Assembly: GCA_016704485.1 (NCBI GenBank)
Contig: JADJAA010000002.1
Span: 1,178,001 to 1,242,000 of the forward strand
DNA: 64,000 nucleotides
From: Flavobacteriales bacterium
GTDB lineage: Bacteria > Bacteroidota > Bacteroidia > Flavobacteriales_F > PHOS-HE28
Reading direction: 5' to 3'
Shown: one piece after another, positions 8,129 to 16,176 of the stretch
How positions within the stretch are numbered: the first letter of the stretch is position 1
Layout: the number at the start of each line of letters is the position of its first letter
The notes under the pieces: model-generated
Seen by the model: only the letters and a program-made list of their open reading frames with translations
Databases searched by the model: none
Told to the model about the DNA's origin: nothing
Program-made: the position numbers and the translations under genes

Positions 8129-9118
8129 CTACTTAACCTCTTCACCACCAATATACTGCGTAGTCTTCACCAACTTCCCTTTCTCATCGTACTCCTTCAC
8201 CTCGCCTTCCAATAGATCGTTCAAGTAAGCTCCTGTTCGCTTTTTGGATTGGCCAACTAAGGTACGTTCCATCTCAGAGGGGGTACCACGGACCTCATCT
8301 GCTGGCATCGTTTTCATTTCCCACCTACCATTATCGTAATATTCGGTAAACGGCCCTTCGCGTAATCCTTTCTTGTAGATCACTTCACTCTTCAGCTGCT
8401 CGTCGTCGTAATAGTCGCGGAATGTGCCATTCTCTTTACGTTCTTTCACGAGGTTTCCCTTCGCGTAGAGCACCACCAACTGAATTGAACCATCCTCGTT
8501 GAAATAGATCCACTGTCCATCACGGCTACCATTGACCATTTGGCCTTCGATCTCTTTCGGGCCTTTTGCAAAGTAGAAGACCATTTTCCCTTCCGGTTCA
8601 CCATTCATATAGATCGCTTCTGACTTCAGTTTGCCGTTCTCGAACCAACTCTTGGTCTCACCATGTTGAACACCTTTCACGAAGAGTTGCTTCTCCGCGA
8701 CGGATCCTTCCGGATAATAGGTGACCTGTTCCCCTTCCAGCACGCCATTCCTATACCTTTCAATTCGATTCAGACCACCTTCAAAACCGTAATAATTCCA
8801 AGTACTGTCTTTCTTCTGGTCCACGTACTTTCCTTTGGCCATTAAGGTGCCTTCCATTCTGAAATGCTCGGCTCGGCTCACATGGCCATCTCCAGCATGG
8901 ATCTGCACGGTGGTCAACACCGCGTCCTCATCGAAGTGTTTGAATTCTCCTACCGGCATATCGTCCTTGAACTGACCGGTATAACGCACTGCTCCGCTAT
9001 CCCATTTCTTGCTCCATGGACCCTGTTTGCGGCCTTTTGCATCAGTGACGTTCTGGGCCACAACTGTAGTAGCACAAAAAGCCAGAACGGAAACGAGAAG
9101 AATGAATGGTCTTATCAT
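8129..9118 (-). CDS. MORN-like repeat protein (YwqK-type), secreted
   Basis: A 329-residue protein with signal peptide MIRPFILLVSVLAFCATTVVAQ followed by about ten short repeats of the MORN-2 / YwqK type (G..., YY.. G.. K.. Y), for example GEQVTYYPEGSVAEKQ, GETKSWFENGKLKSE and GPFTEYYDNGRWE. Databases often call such proteins YwqK-family antitoxin, but nothing here indicates toxin-antitoxin function. The start at 9118 is chosen for the signal peptide and because TACTTTTG lies 8 bases upstream. The open frame runs farther upstream into the opposite-strand transaldolase region, which is not coding here. Confidence 0.85.
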   Translation of the reverse strand: MIRPFILLVSVLAFCATTVVAQNVTDAKGRKQGPWSKKWDSGAVRYTGQFKDDMPVGEFKHFDEDAVLTTVQIHAGDGHVSRAEHFRMEGTLMAKGKYVDQKKDSTWNYYGFEGGLNRIERYRNGVLEGEQVTYYPEGSVAEKQLFVKGVQHGETKSWFENGKLKSEAIYMNGEPEGKMVFYFAKGPKEIEGQMVNGSRDGQWIYFNEDGSIQLVVLYAKGNLVKERKENGTFRDYYDDEQLKSEVIYKKGLREGPFTEYYDNGRWEMKTMPADEVRGTPSEMERTLVGQSKKRTGAYLNDLLEGEVKEYDEKGKLVKTTQYIGGEEVK

Positions 9119-9126
9119 CGGGATCG

Positions 9127-9134
9127 CAAAAGTA
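9127..9134 (-). promoter_or_regulatory. -7 box before the MORN-like gene
   Basis: Read on the minus strand the bases are TACTTTTG, a good TAnnTTTG match, 8 bases before the ATG at 9118. The transcript would have almost no 5' leader, as seen for several other genes here. Confidence 0.5.
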
Positions 9135-9229
9135 CGGGCTGTCGCATGGATAATTCGGGATGAGTACACAAAGCATGTACCATGCACGTTAATACAAATG
9201 GTGTCCGAATAATCTTGGACCACCTTAAC

Positions 9230-9237
9230 TACCTTCG
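9230..9237 (+). promoter_or_regulatory. -7 box before the second transaldolase gene
   Basis: TACCTTCG matches the TAnnTTYG variant common in this window and lies 25 bases before the ATG at 9263. It diverges from the box at 9127-9134. Confidence 0.45.
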
Positions 9238-9262
9238 CACCCCTTAAAACGTACCCTACCCT

Positions 9263-9919
9263 ATGAAATTCTTCATCGACACAGCCAGTTTGGCGCAGAT
9301 CAAAGAGGCACAGGACCTTGGTGTTTTGGATGGTGTGACCACGAACCCTTCGCTTATGGCCAAAGAAGGCATCAGTGGAACGGATGCTGTGATGAAACAT
9401 TATGTGAACATCTGCAATATCGTGGAAGGCGATGTGAGTGCGGAAGTGATCGCAACGGACTATGATGGCATGGTGCGCGAAGGCGAGAATCTAGCAGCAT
9501 TGCACCCCCAGATCGTTGTAAAACTTCCAATGACCCGGGATGGTGTAAAAGCGATCAAATTCTTCACAGGAAAAGGGATCAAGACCAACTGCACGCTGGT
9601 ATTCAGTGCTGGGCAGGCATTATTGGCCGCAAAGGCCGGAGCCACGTACGTATCGCCGTTCATTGGTCGGTTGGATGATGTTAGTACGGATGGGGTTGGT
9701 CTGATCGAACAGATCCGCGTGATCTATGATAATTACGGTTATGCCACCGAGATCCTGGCCGCTAGCATCCGCCACCCTATGCATATTATCCAATGTGCAG
9801 AAGTTGGTGCCGATGTAGCCACGTGCCCGCTAAGTGCTATAACGGCACTATTCGATCATCCATTGACCACGATCGGTCTGGAGAAGTTCTTGGCTGATCA
9901 TAAGAAGGCACAAGGGTGA
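9263..9919 (+). CDS. transaldolase (small TalC/FSA-type)
   Basis: A 218-residue transaldolase of the short, decameric type, which moves a dihydroxyacetone unit between sugar phosphates in the non-oxidative pentose phosphate pathway. Visible active-site residues are Asp6, Asn28 in VTTNPS, Glu61, Schiff-base Lys87 in VVKLP, Thr111, Phe133 and Arg136 in SPFIGRLD. Glu61 and Phe133 point to true transaldolase rather than fructose-6-phosphate aldolase, which has Gln and Tyr there. It is the ordinary counterpart of the CBS-fused gene at 1721. A single gene with its own promoter-like box. Confidence 0.94.
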   Translation: MKFFIDTASLAQIKEAQDLGVLDGVTTNPSLMAKEGISGTDAVMKHYVNICNIVEGDVSAEVIATDYDGMVREGENLAALHPQIVVKLPMTRDGVKAIKFFTGKGIKTNCTLVFSAGQALLAAKAGATYVSPFIGRLDDVSTDGVGLIEQIRVIYDNYGYATEILAASIRHPMHIIQCAEVGADVATCPLSAITALFDHPLTTIGLEKFLADHKKAQG

Positions 9920-9987
9920 TCGTGGAACTGCTTTCGAGCCTAAGCTTGAAATAATAGGACAGTTCGCTAATTCGAAATTGCTGGAAA

Positions 9988-10611
9988 GTGTTGATCCGTA
10001 TTCATCCCGAAAACCCTGAGCCTCGGAAGATCGCGCAGGTCATTGATCTGTTGAATGATGGCGCAGTGGTTGTTTGTCCTACGGATACCGTGTATGCGTT
10101 CGTTTGTAGTGCACACCAACCCAGAGCTATTGAGCGTGTGGCTTGGCTCAAGGGCGTAAAACCCCAGAAAGCGGACCTTTCACTGATCTGCAAGGACCTG
10201 AGCCAGTTAAGCGCTTACACGCGACAGGTGGGTACTCCGGCATTCCGAACCATGAAAAGCGTTCTGCCCGGACCGTATACGTTCATTCTACCGGCAAACA
10301 CGGACATCCCTAAATTATTCAAGAACAACAAACGCACGATCGGTATCCGTGTCCCGAACCACCCGATCCCGATCGCGCTTGTTGAAGCCTTGGGACATGC
10401 GTTAGTGGTAGCTTCCGTGCATGGGCAAGATGAGATCCTTGAATACACCACGGATCCTGAGTTGATCGATGAACAAGTGGGGCACCAAGTTCAAGCCGTG
10501 ATCGACGGTGGTCTCTGCGGATTGGAAGGTTCAACGGTGATCGACCTGAGCGACGACCGGAATCCGGTAGTGCTTCGTGAAGGGAAGGGGCCTATTGACG
10601 GACTGTTCTGA
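9988..10611 (+). CDS. tsaC: L-threonylcarbamoyladenylate synthase (YrdC/Sua5 family)
   Basis: This enzyme makes threonylcarbamoyl-AMP from threonine, bicarbonate and ATP for the t6A37 modification of tRNAs that read ANN codons. The 207-residue protein shows the YrdC core: VVVCPTDTVYA, LPGPYTFILPA, RTIGIRVPNHPI and LEGSTVIDL. A GTG start at 9988 (TTG at 9991 also possible) is used, because no ATG precedes the conserved IRIHPENPEP N terminus. It is a short form without the C-terminal Sua5 domain. It ends 3 bases before the convergent nnr gene. Confidence 0.92.
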   Translation: MLIRIHPENPEPRKIAQVIDLLNDGAVVVCPTDTVYAFVCSAHQPRAIERVAWLKGVKPQKADLSLICKDLSQLSAYTRQVGTPAFRTMKSVLPGPYTFILPANTDIPKLFKNNKRTIGIRVPNHPIPIALVEALGHALVVASVHGQDEILEYTTDPELIDEQVGHQVQAVIDGGLCGLEGSTVIDLSDDRNPVVLREGKGPIDGLF

Positions 10612-10614
10612 ACA

Positions 10615-12153
10615 TTACACCTCGCCGCGCAGTGATCTCCAAGCAGCAGGGATCGCATTCACTGTATCCATTGCCGTCATGCCATCCATTCCGATCGTGC
10701 TTGCAGCTAGGTCACCCGCCATTCCGTGGAGATACACTCCGAGCATTGCAGCTCTATCCGACGAATACCCTTGCGCTAATAGACCCGTGATCAGCCCGGT
10801 AAGTGCATCACCGCTCCCCCCTTTGGCCATGCCTGGGTTCCCTGTTGGATTGAAGCGCACGTGGCACTGAGGTGAACATATCGCAGTCCAAGCACCTTTG
10901 AGCACCAGAACACACCGGTTCTTAACGGCAAATTCCCGTGCCAGCTCAAGTCGTTCCAAGCTTGATGAAGGTTGTGTATGCACGAGGCGATCAAACTCCT
11001 TTGGATGTGGAGTGAGGATGCTGTCCGGAGGTAAGAATGCGATCCAAGTCGGCTCTTCAGCTAAGATATTCAACGCATCCGCATCAAAGACCATAGGGCA
11101 GTTGGCGTCCTGGATCAATCGTTTGAGCATCAGTTTAGTATCGGGTTCTGATCCAAGTCCTGGTCCTACACCGATGCTCGTAAAAACAGAAAGCTCGGGT
11201 AATCGAGTGACACTGCTACTAGATGGCTCTATAGAGCACATTGCTTCAGGCGCCAGTGTTTGCAGGATCGATATGCCATCTGCAGGTACATGGGCAGTTA
11301 CCAGCCCAGCGCCACTTCTCAATGCCGCGTTGGTGGCTAACACGGCTGCACCCATCTTGCCGGTAGAGCCGGCGATCACCAGAGCATGCCCAAAGGTGCC
11401 CTTATGTCCGAAAAGAGGTTTGGGTCTCAAGCTGTCAGCCACATCATGTTGCTCAACAACATAGGCGAACGTATCCTCTTTATTGATCCCATCAAGATCC
11501 AATTCAATAGGGACCAATTGCCAATGACCAACGAACGGCGCCCTATCAGCCAGGAACAAAGCCATTTTAGGAACGCCAATGGTCAGGGTCCATCGAGCAC
11601 GGATAATATGTTCCGGGTCCTGCAACGTGGAACCTGTTGCATCCAGCCCCGTTGGCACATCGATCGCAATTACCGGATTGCCTGCATTATTGATGACCTT
11701 AACACAATCCTTGATCAGTTCATTTAGTGGCCCGGATGCACCGATACCCAATAGTGCATCAATAACAACCTCGTTCTCAGCGATCTCGAATAGCACTGAT
11801 CCAAGTTCAACTTCGACTACAGGAATGTCGGTGAGTTTCAGGACCTCAAGATTCGCCAAGTGATCAGCAGATGCCTTCGTGGTATGAAGCACACGTAACA
11901 CACGGACTTCCATTTCCGCCTTTTGAAGTAATCTGGCAATAGCAAGTCCATCACCGCCGTTATTGCCCATTCCAACAAAAACAACGAAACTGACCTCATT
12001 AAGTCCAAATGCATCCGCCCTCACAAGTTCTAGGATGCGTTCGGTACATCGCTTAGCGGCGCGTTCCATCAGCTGAAGGGAAGAAATACCTTCTGCCTTC
12101 AATGTACGCTGGTCGGCTTCTTTAACGTCTTTTGGAATTAACACGGGGATCAT
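10615..12153 (-). CDS. nnrD: bifunctional NAD(P)H-hydrate epimerase / ADP-dependent hydrate dehydratase
   Basis: This two-domain enzyme repairs hydrated NADH and NADPH. Residues 1 to about 215 are the epimerase (YjeF N-terminal) domain with GMGNNGGDGLAIARLL and AIDVPTGLDATG. The rest is the ribokinase-like dehydratase (NnrD) with GHKGTFGHALVIAGS, GVGPGLG, LTPHPKEF, NPTGNPGMAKGGSGDALTGLI near the end. At 512 residues it is the normal fused form. The start ATG at 12153 gives the expected MIPVLIPKDVKEADQRT. It converges on tsaC. Confidence 0.96.
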   Translation of the reverse strand: MIPVLIPKDVKEADQRTLKAEGISSLQLMERAAKRCTERILELVRADAFGLNEVSFVVFVGMGNNGGDGLAIARLLQKAEMEVRVLRVLHTTKASADHLANLEVLKLTDIPVVEVELGSVLFEIAENEVVIDALLGIGASGPLNELIKDCVKVINNAGNPVIAIDVPTGLDATGSTLQDPEHIIRARWTLTIGVPKMALFLADRAPFVGHWQLVPIELDLDGINKEDTFAYVVEQHDVADSLRPKPLFGHKGTFGHALVIAGSTGKMGAAVLATNAALRSGAGLVTAHVPADGISILQTLAPEAMCSIEPSSSSVTRLPELSVFTSIGVGPGLGSEPDTKLMLKRLIQDANCPMVFDADALNILAEEPTWIAFLPPDSILTPHPKEFDRLVHTQPSSSLERLELAREFAVKNRCVLVLKGAWTAICSPQCHVRFNPTGNPGMAKGGSGDALTGLITGLLAQGYSSDRAAMLGVYLHGMAGDLAASTIGMDGMTAMDTVNAIPAAWRSLRGEV

Positions 12154-12184
12154 GACCGAATGTACTATTGAAGGAAGAGATACC

Positions 12185-12219
12185 CAAAAAAGAAAGGCCC
12201 CCGTTTCCGGAGGCCTTTC
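12185..12219 (-). terminator. intrinsic terminator of the outer-membrane protein gene
   Basis: On the minus strand GAAAGGCCTCCGG and its near-complement GGGGGCCTTTC form a strong hairpin around AAAC, followed directly by a run of six T. It lies 20 bases after the stop of the gene at 12239 and before nnrD, so it should stop transcription from the porin-like gene. Confidence 0.85.
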
Positions 12220-12238
12220 AAGATCACTTAACTATTCC

Positions 12239-13090
12239 TTATTGGAAGTAGAAATTCACACCGATAGTAGCGCCAGTAACGCTATTGTCCAAGCTGAATG
12301 CACTCTGCTTACCAGATGGGCCTTCAACTGTGGTTGAAACAACTGCACCAGCACCATTTGATGCTGCAGCGTCCCATGAATCAGTTGTGGTCTCTCCGAA
12401 TCCGGTGGTTGCAAGCATAAAGCCCCAACCGTATTCACCGCTCAATGAGATCTTAGGAGCGCAGAACCACTCGATACCAGCGAATGCACTAAGACCTAGA
12501 CCAAATGTTGATCCGTTCTTTGCTTCAGTTACACCTTCACCTTGACCGAATGAGTTAGTTGGGGTCTGGTTCGTAACGGTCAATGCATTACCATACTCGT
12601 ATTTACTCTTGCTGCTTGTAAGTCCAATGTTGAACATAGCACCGTAAACACCTACAACGCGGGTGCTGCCGACACGCTTCTCAAGACCTGCGCCCAAATT
12701 AAGAGCGAAGTATCCGTTCTTCTGTGTGTCTTCCACCTTAGCTACTGGATTTGAAGTGCTGGTTGCATCGTCAACAAGAACTGTGTTCTTGGTGCTTCCG
12801 AATCCAATACGGATCTTACCGCGGTAAGCCGTGTTGGCATCTACCAATTTCTTACCTTGAATAGCGAAGTTGGAATTAGCCCATGTAAGACCACCACCGA
12901 TGTTATTTTCTGAGTGACCATTGAATAGGTTACCAGCGTAGTTGAGAAGAGGATTTGCATCAAAGGTCAATCCCCAATCGCCATCCTGAGATAGCCAGTT
13001 TTCACCGCGATTGCTGGTGATCTCACCCGTTTGGGCGAATGTAGCCGAGCATGCTACTAGCGCTGCGGCGAAGAGTACGATCTTTTTCAT
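12239..13090 (-). CDS. outer-membrane beta-barrel protein
   Basis: A 283-residue protein with signal peptide MKKIVLFAAALVACSATFAQ and a body of alternating beta strands rich in Gly, Asn and Thr, ending TIGVNFYFQ with the C-terminal aromatic typical of outer-membrane barrels. Phrases such as YRGKIRIGFG, YFALNLGAGLEKR and ISLSGEYGWGF fit barrel strands. No specific transport role can be read. It is a single gene with its own promoter box about 80 bases upstream and a strong terminator, suggesting high expression. Confidence 0.85.
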   Translation of the reverse strand: MKKIVLFAAALVACSATFAQTGEITSNRGENWLSQDGDWGLTFDANPLLNYAGNLFNGHSENNIGGGLTWANSNFAIQGKKLVDANTAYRGKIRIGFGSTKNTVLVDDATSTSNPVAKVEDTQKNGYFALNLGAGLEKRVGSTRVVGVYGAMFNIGLTSSKSKYEYGNALTVTNQTPTNSFGQGEGVTEAKNGSTFGLGLSAFAGIEWFCAPKISLSGEYGWGFMLATTGFGETTTDSWDAAASNGAGAVVSTTVEGPSGKQSAFSLDNSVTGATIGVNFYFQ

Positions 13091-13518
13091 GTCGAACGTT
13101 TTTTGGTTTACGTGCTTTTTGTGTGGTTAGTGGAGTGATCCAGCGGCCAAACGTACCGCAGAAGCGGGCCAAAAGTAATGAACAATAGTTAATGATCCTA
13201 ACAGCTTTTTGTTAAGAACCTTGATATCATTCATTTCGATCGGAAGTTTGTTCACGATTGCGTTTTTTACTGGATCCGGGGCGAATGTAGAAAAGTTCGC
13301 TGATCAACTATGCTGATAGTTATCAGTATTAGTGAACGTCGTGCTTTCCATGTGCGATGGGCTTGAACGTATGCATCATATGAAAGGTTACACTGTAGGC
13401 TGATCTACGCTATATGCGCACGGCATATACTGGGATCGACAATTGTTGATGAATAATGCGGGGATCATAGAAACCCCATGGAATATCCCTTGCTCACACG
13501 CATGAGCATCGCTTGGAC
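13091..13518. other. intergenic region, 428 bases
   Basis: Between the divergently placed porin-like gene and the end of pcm. Apart from the promoter box at 13170-13177 no gene, RNA or repeat was recognised. A 106-codon minus-strand frame at 13388-13708 mostly overlaps pcm and has no protein character. Confidence 0.5.
13170..13177 (-). promoter_or_regulatory. -7 box of the outer-membrane protein gene
   Basis: Read on the minus strand TACTTTTG, a good match to the Bacteroidota -7 consensus. It gives a leader of roughly 75 bases before the ATG at 13090, longer than for most genes here. Confidence 0.5.
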
Positions 13519-14175
13519 CTACCCCGTCTTTTGCTCGAGCATTGGAACGAATCGGAAATCGCCATGAGATGTAGAGGTAACCGTTCCGTCCAATTGTTTC
13601 TCGACAACGGTCATTACCTGGAGATCTCCTTCTCCCACGGGTATAACAGCTCTCCCACCCGGTTTCAGTTGTTCCAATAGAACGGGCGGCACATAAGGGG
13701 CACCACACGTAACGATCACCCTATCGAATGGAGCCTCTTTAGGCAGACCAACGTATCCGTCACCGTAATAGGTAGCAGCACGTATCCGCATGTCTGCAAG
13801 CTTGGTCTTGGTTCGCAGGTAAAGAGGGCGCTGGCGTTCGATCGTGAAAACACGTGTGCCCAATTTCACTAGCACCGCACACTGATAACCACTTCCTGTA
13901 CCTACTTCAAGCACCTTCATTCCAGGTCTCAATTGAAGTAGTTCGGTCTGGAATGCCACGGTATAAGGTTGTGAAATGGTCTGTCCACAGCCAATGGGAA
14001 AGGCAATATCAGCATAGGCTTGCTGCAAAAAAGCGGTATCATCTATGAACTGGTGCCGCGGGATGGCCCCTATGGCTTCCAAAACCTTCGGATCCGTTAT
14101 TCCTTTCTTCCTCAGCTCTTCCACCAACTGATTCCGCAAGCCTTTGTGCCTGTATCCATCTTCCATAAGCGCCAT
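13519..14175 (-). CDS. pcm: protein-L-isoaspartate O-methyltransferase
   Basis: Pcm methylates isoaspartyl residues in damaged proteins with S-adenosylmethionine, starting their repair. The 218-residue protein shows YRHKGLRNQLVEEL, IPRHQFID, GQTISQPYTVAFQTELL, the SAM motif VLEVGTGSGYQCAVL, and GAPYVPPVLLEQLKPGGRAVIPVG. ATG at 14175 is preferred, since a TACTTTTG box lies 8 bases upstream and conserved sequence begins there; 14166 is the alternative, and the longer frame to 14262 overlaps the opposite promoter. It diverges from the Gfo/Idh gene. Confidence 0.93.
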   Translation of the reverse strand: MALMEDGYRHKGLRNQLVEELRKKGITDPKVLEAIGAIPRHQFIDDTAFLQQAYADIAFPIGCGQTISQPYTVAFQTELLQLRPGMKVLEVGTGSGYQCAVLVKLGTRVFTIERQRPLYLRTKTKLADMRIRAATYYGDGYVGLPKEAPFDRVIVTCGAPYVPPVLLEQLKPGGRAVIPVGEGDLQVMTVVEKQLDGTVTSTSHGDFRFVPMLEQKTG

Positions 14176-14182
14176 CTCGGTC

Positions 14183-14190
14183 CAAAAGTA
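14183..14190 (-). promoter_or_regulatory. -7 box of pcm (divergent pair)
   Basis: TACTTTTG on the minus strand, 8 bases before the pcm ATG at 14175. Together with the box at 14223-14230 on the plus strand it makes a compact divergent promoter of under 50 bases. Confidence 0.5.
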
Positions 14191-14222
14191 ATCGGCAGAA
14201 TAGCGTTGCCGAAATGGACCGT

Positions 14223-14230
14223 TACTTTTG
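14223..14230 (+). promoter_or_regulatory. -7 box of the Gfo/Idh gene (divergent pair)
   Basis: TACTTTTG on the plus strand, 33 bases before the ATG at 14263. It is the same 8-base word as the opposite box for pcm. Confidence 0.5.
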
Positions 14231-14262
14231 CCGCCCATTTTGTTGACCTGTACAGTGTACAC

Positions 14263-15267
14263 ATGGAGGAGAACGAGAAGCAGAAAAGATCATTGAAGAT
14301 CGGTGTATTGGGTGCCGGGCATCTTGGTCGTATCCATATTCAGCAAATTCAGGAGATCCCTGAATGGGACCTGATCGGGTTTTATGACCCGCATCCTGAA
14401 AAATGTGCAGCGATCCATGCAGAATTCGGGGTGCCGGTCTATGATTCCATCGATGAGCTTTATGCTGCAGTAGAGGTGGTCGACGTGGTTACACCCACAC
14501 TTTCCCATTTTGATCTGGCGATGAAAGCAATGGCCAAAGGAAAGCATGTGTTCATCGAAAAGCCGGTTGCGAATTCGGTTGTTGAGGCCCGAACCATCGT
14601 AGAGCGATCAATGAAAACGGGACTTCATGTTCAAGTTGGTCACGTGGAGCGTTTCAATCCGGCATTCTTGGCAGCCCTACCCTTCTTTTCCAGCCCAATG
14701 TTCATCGAGACCCATCGATTGGCACAGTTCAATCCACGAGGAACCGATGTAAGTGTGGTATTGGACCTGATGATCCACGATATTGACATCATTCTACATG
14801 TGGTAAAAAGTGATGTTGAACAGGTACATGCCAGCGGAGTAGCTGTTGTGAGCGATACACCCGATATCGCAAATGCCCGGATCGAATTCAAGAATGGTTG
14901 CGTTGCCAATCTAACGGCGAGCCGGATAAGCATGAAGAACATGCGGAAAAGCCGTTTTTTCCAACGGGATGCATACATAAGTGTGGATATGCTTACCAAA
15001 GAAACTGAGATCGTGCGGATGAATGTTGTGAAAGGCGAGCCTGATCCCTTTGCGATCACCGTAGCCTTAGGTGAAGGGAAAGGAGTTCGGGAGATCAGTT
15101 TCGAAAAACCAGAGATAGCGGTAACAAATGCGATCAGAGAGGAGTTGAGGTCCTTCGCTCAGAGCATCTCAAGCAACACCACGCCCCGTGTACCAGCTGC
15201 AGACGGTGCCGCTGCGTTGGAGATCGCTCACCGTGTTCTGGAGGGCATGACCGTACAAAAAGCTTGA
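14263..15267 (+). CDS. Gfo/Idh/MocA family oxidoreductase
   Basis: A 334-residue NAD(P)-dependent sugar dehydrogenase-like enzyme. The Rossmann motif GVLGAGHLGRIH lies near residue 13, the family signature GKHVFIEKPVANS near residue 95 carries the catalytic Lys, and HVERFNP and MIHDIDIIL follow. Such enzymes oxidise or epimerise sugars and often act in cell-surface glycan synthesis, consistent with the polyprenyl sugar transferase two genes downstream. The start at 14263 follows the promoter box; the open frame continues farther upstream, antisense to pcm, and is not used. Substrate unknown. Confidence 0.88.
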   Translation: MEENEKQKRSLKIGVLGAGHLGRIHIQQIQEIPEWDLIGFYDPHPEKCAAIHAEFGVPVYDSIDELYAAVEVVDVVTPTLSHFDLAMKAMAKGKHVFIEKPVANSVVEARTIVERSMKTGLHVQVGHVERFNPAFLAALPFFSSPMFIETHRLAQFNPRGTDVSVVLDLMIHDIDIILHVVKSDVEQVHASGVAVVSDTPDIANARIEFKNGCVANLTASRISMKNMRKSRFFQRDAYISVDMLTKETEIVRMNVVKGEPDPFAITVALGEGKGVREISFEKPEIAVTNAIREELRSFAQSISSNTTPRVPAADGAAALEIAHRVLEGMTVQKA

Positions 15268-15315
15268 TCTCGCATACTGATCCATATTATTCCACCGTTA
15301 CTACCACGCCCGCGC

Positions 15316-16167
15316 ATGATCCGAACTCTAGGCACTCTCCTCATTGCCGTTATTTTTCTTGGTTCTTGCACCAAGGGCGATAAGGTGCCCAGCTATTTGA
15401 TCGTTCCCAGCGTGGACCTGAGCACCTCAGGATTACAGGGCAGTAATACCAAGAACATTACGGATACTTGGGTTTATGTGAATGATGAGTTCATGGGTTC
15501 ATGGGAATTACCCGCGAGGATCCCGGTGCTGAAAGAAGGAAGCGTTAACGTGCGGGTTGATGCTGGGGTGAAACGCAATGGGTTCTATGACGAGCGGATA
15601 CGTTATCCATTCTACACGCCATGGACAGGAACGGCAGAACTTGTCAGAACGAATACTGCAACGATCGCCCCAGTGGTGAATTATACGGAACAAGCCACGT
15701 TCTGGATCGAAGGATTCGAGGATGCTGGGTTCTCATTCCTTGTAGCCGATAGTTTGGATCACCTATTGCGCTATTCGGCTTCGGAATACCCGGATCTCAC
15801 TGTGGATGGCACCTCGTTCGGAGGCTTTGAACTGGATCAGTCGAATCCAACGATCACGATATACTCGGACCAGGATTTCAGCGCGTCCGGTGGTGCAACA
15901 TTCCTTGAAATGAACTACCGGAGCAATGTCAATCTGGAGGTGGGTATGTTCTACGTTCTGGACGGTATTGCACAATCCAGTTTTATTCTGGGCGTAACCC
16001 GTTCGGATAGAGAAGGCACCGGCATGATCTGGAAAAAGATCTACATCGACCTCTCAGCAGCCTTTAATACTTCAATTTCCCAGCGCGACATTCATATCAA
16101 GGCAACAATTCCCTCGGACCAAACGTCCGGCACGGTGTATCTGGATAATATCAAATTGGTTCGCTAG
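15316..16167 (+). CDS. hypothetical lipoprotein
   Basis: A 283-residue protein with lipoprotein signal MIRTLGTLLIAVIFLGSC (Cys18, followed by TKGDK). The body contains TWVYVNDEFMGSWELPARIPVL, resembling a small carboxypeptidase-regulatory or PEGA-like beta fold, and later beta-rich segments ending VYLDNIKLVR, reminiscent of carbohydrate-binding folds. Such lipoproteins are conserved in Bacteroidota beside the following sugar transferase gene, 9 bases downstream, so a role in exopolysaccharide export or assembly is possible. No function is known. Confidence 0.8.
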   Translation: MIRTLGTLLIAVIFLGSCTKGDKVPSYLIVPSVDLSTSGLQGSNTKNITDTWVYVNDEFMGSWELPARIPVLKEGSVNVRVDAGVKRNGFYDERIRYPFYTPWTGTAELVRTNTATIAPVVNYTEQATFWIEGFEDAGFSFLVADSLDHLLRYSASEYPDLTVDGTSFGGFELDQSNPTITIYSDQDFSASGGATFLEMNYRSNVNLEVGMFYVLDGIAQSSFILGVTRSDREGTGMIWKKIYIDLSAAFNTSISQRDIHIKATIPSDQTSGTVYLDNIKLVR

Positions 16168-16176
16168 CGAAGGATC

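Noticed and set aside
8129..9118. Toxin-antitoxin role for the YwqK-type protein
   Set aside because: The family name suggests an antitoxin, but the protein is secreted, repeat-based and has no toxin neighbour.
13388..13708. 106-codon minus-strand frame near pcm
   Set aside because: It overlaps the 3' end of pcm in another frame and has no protein character.
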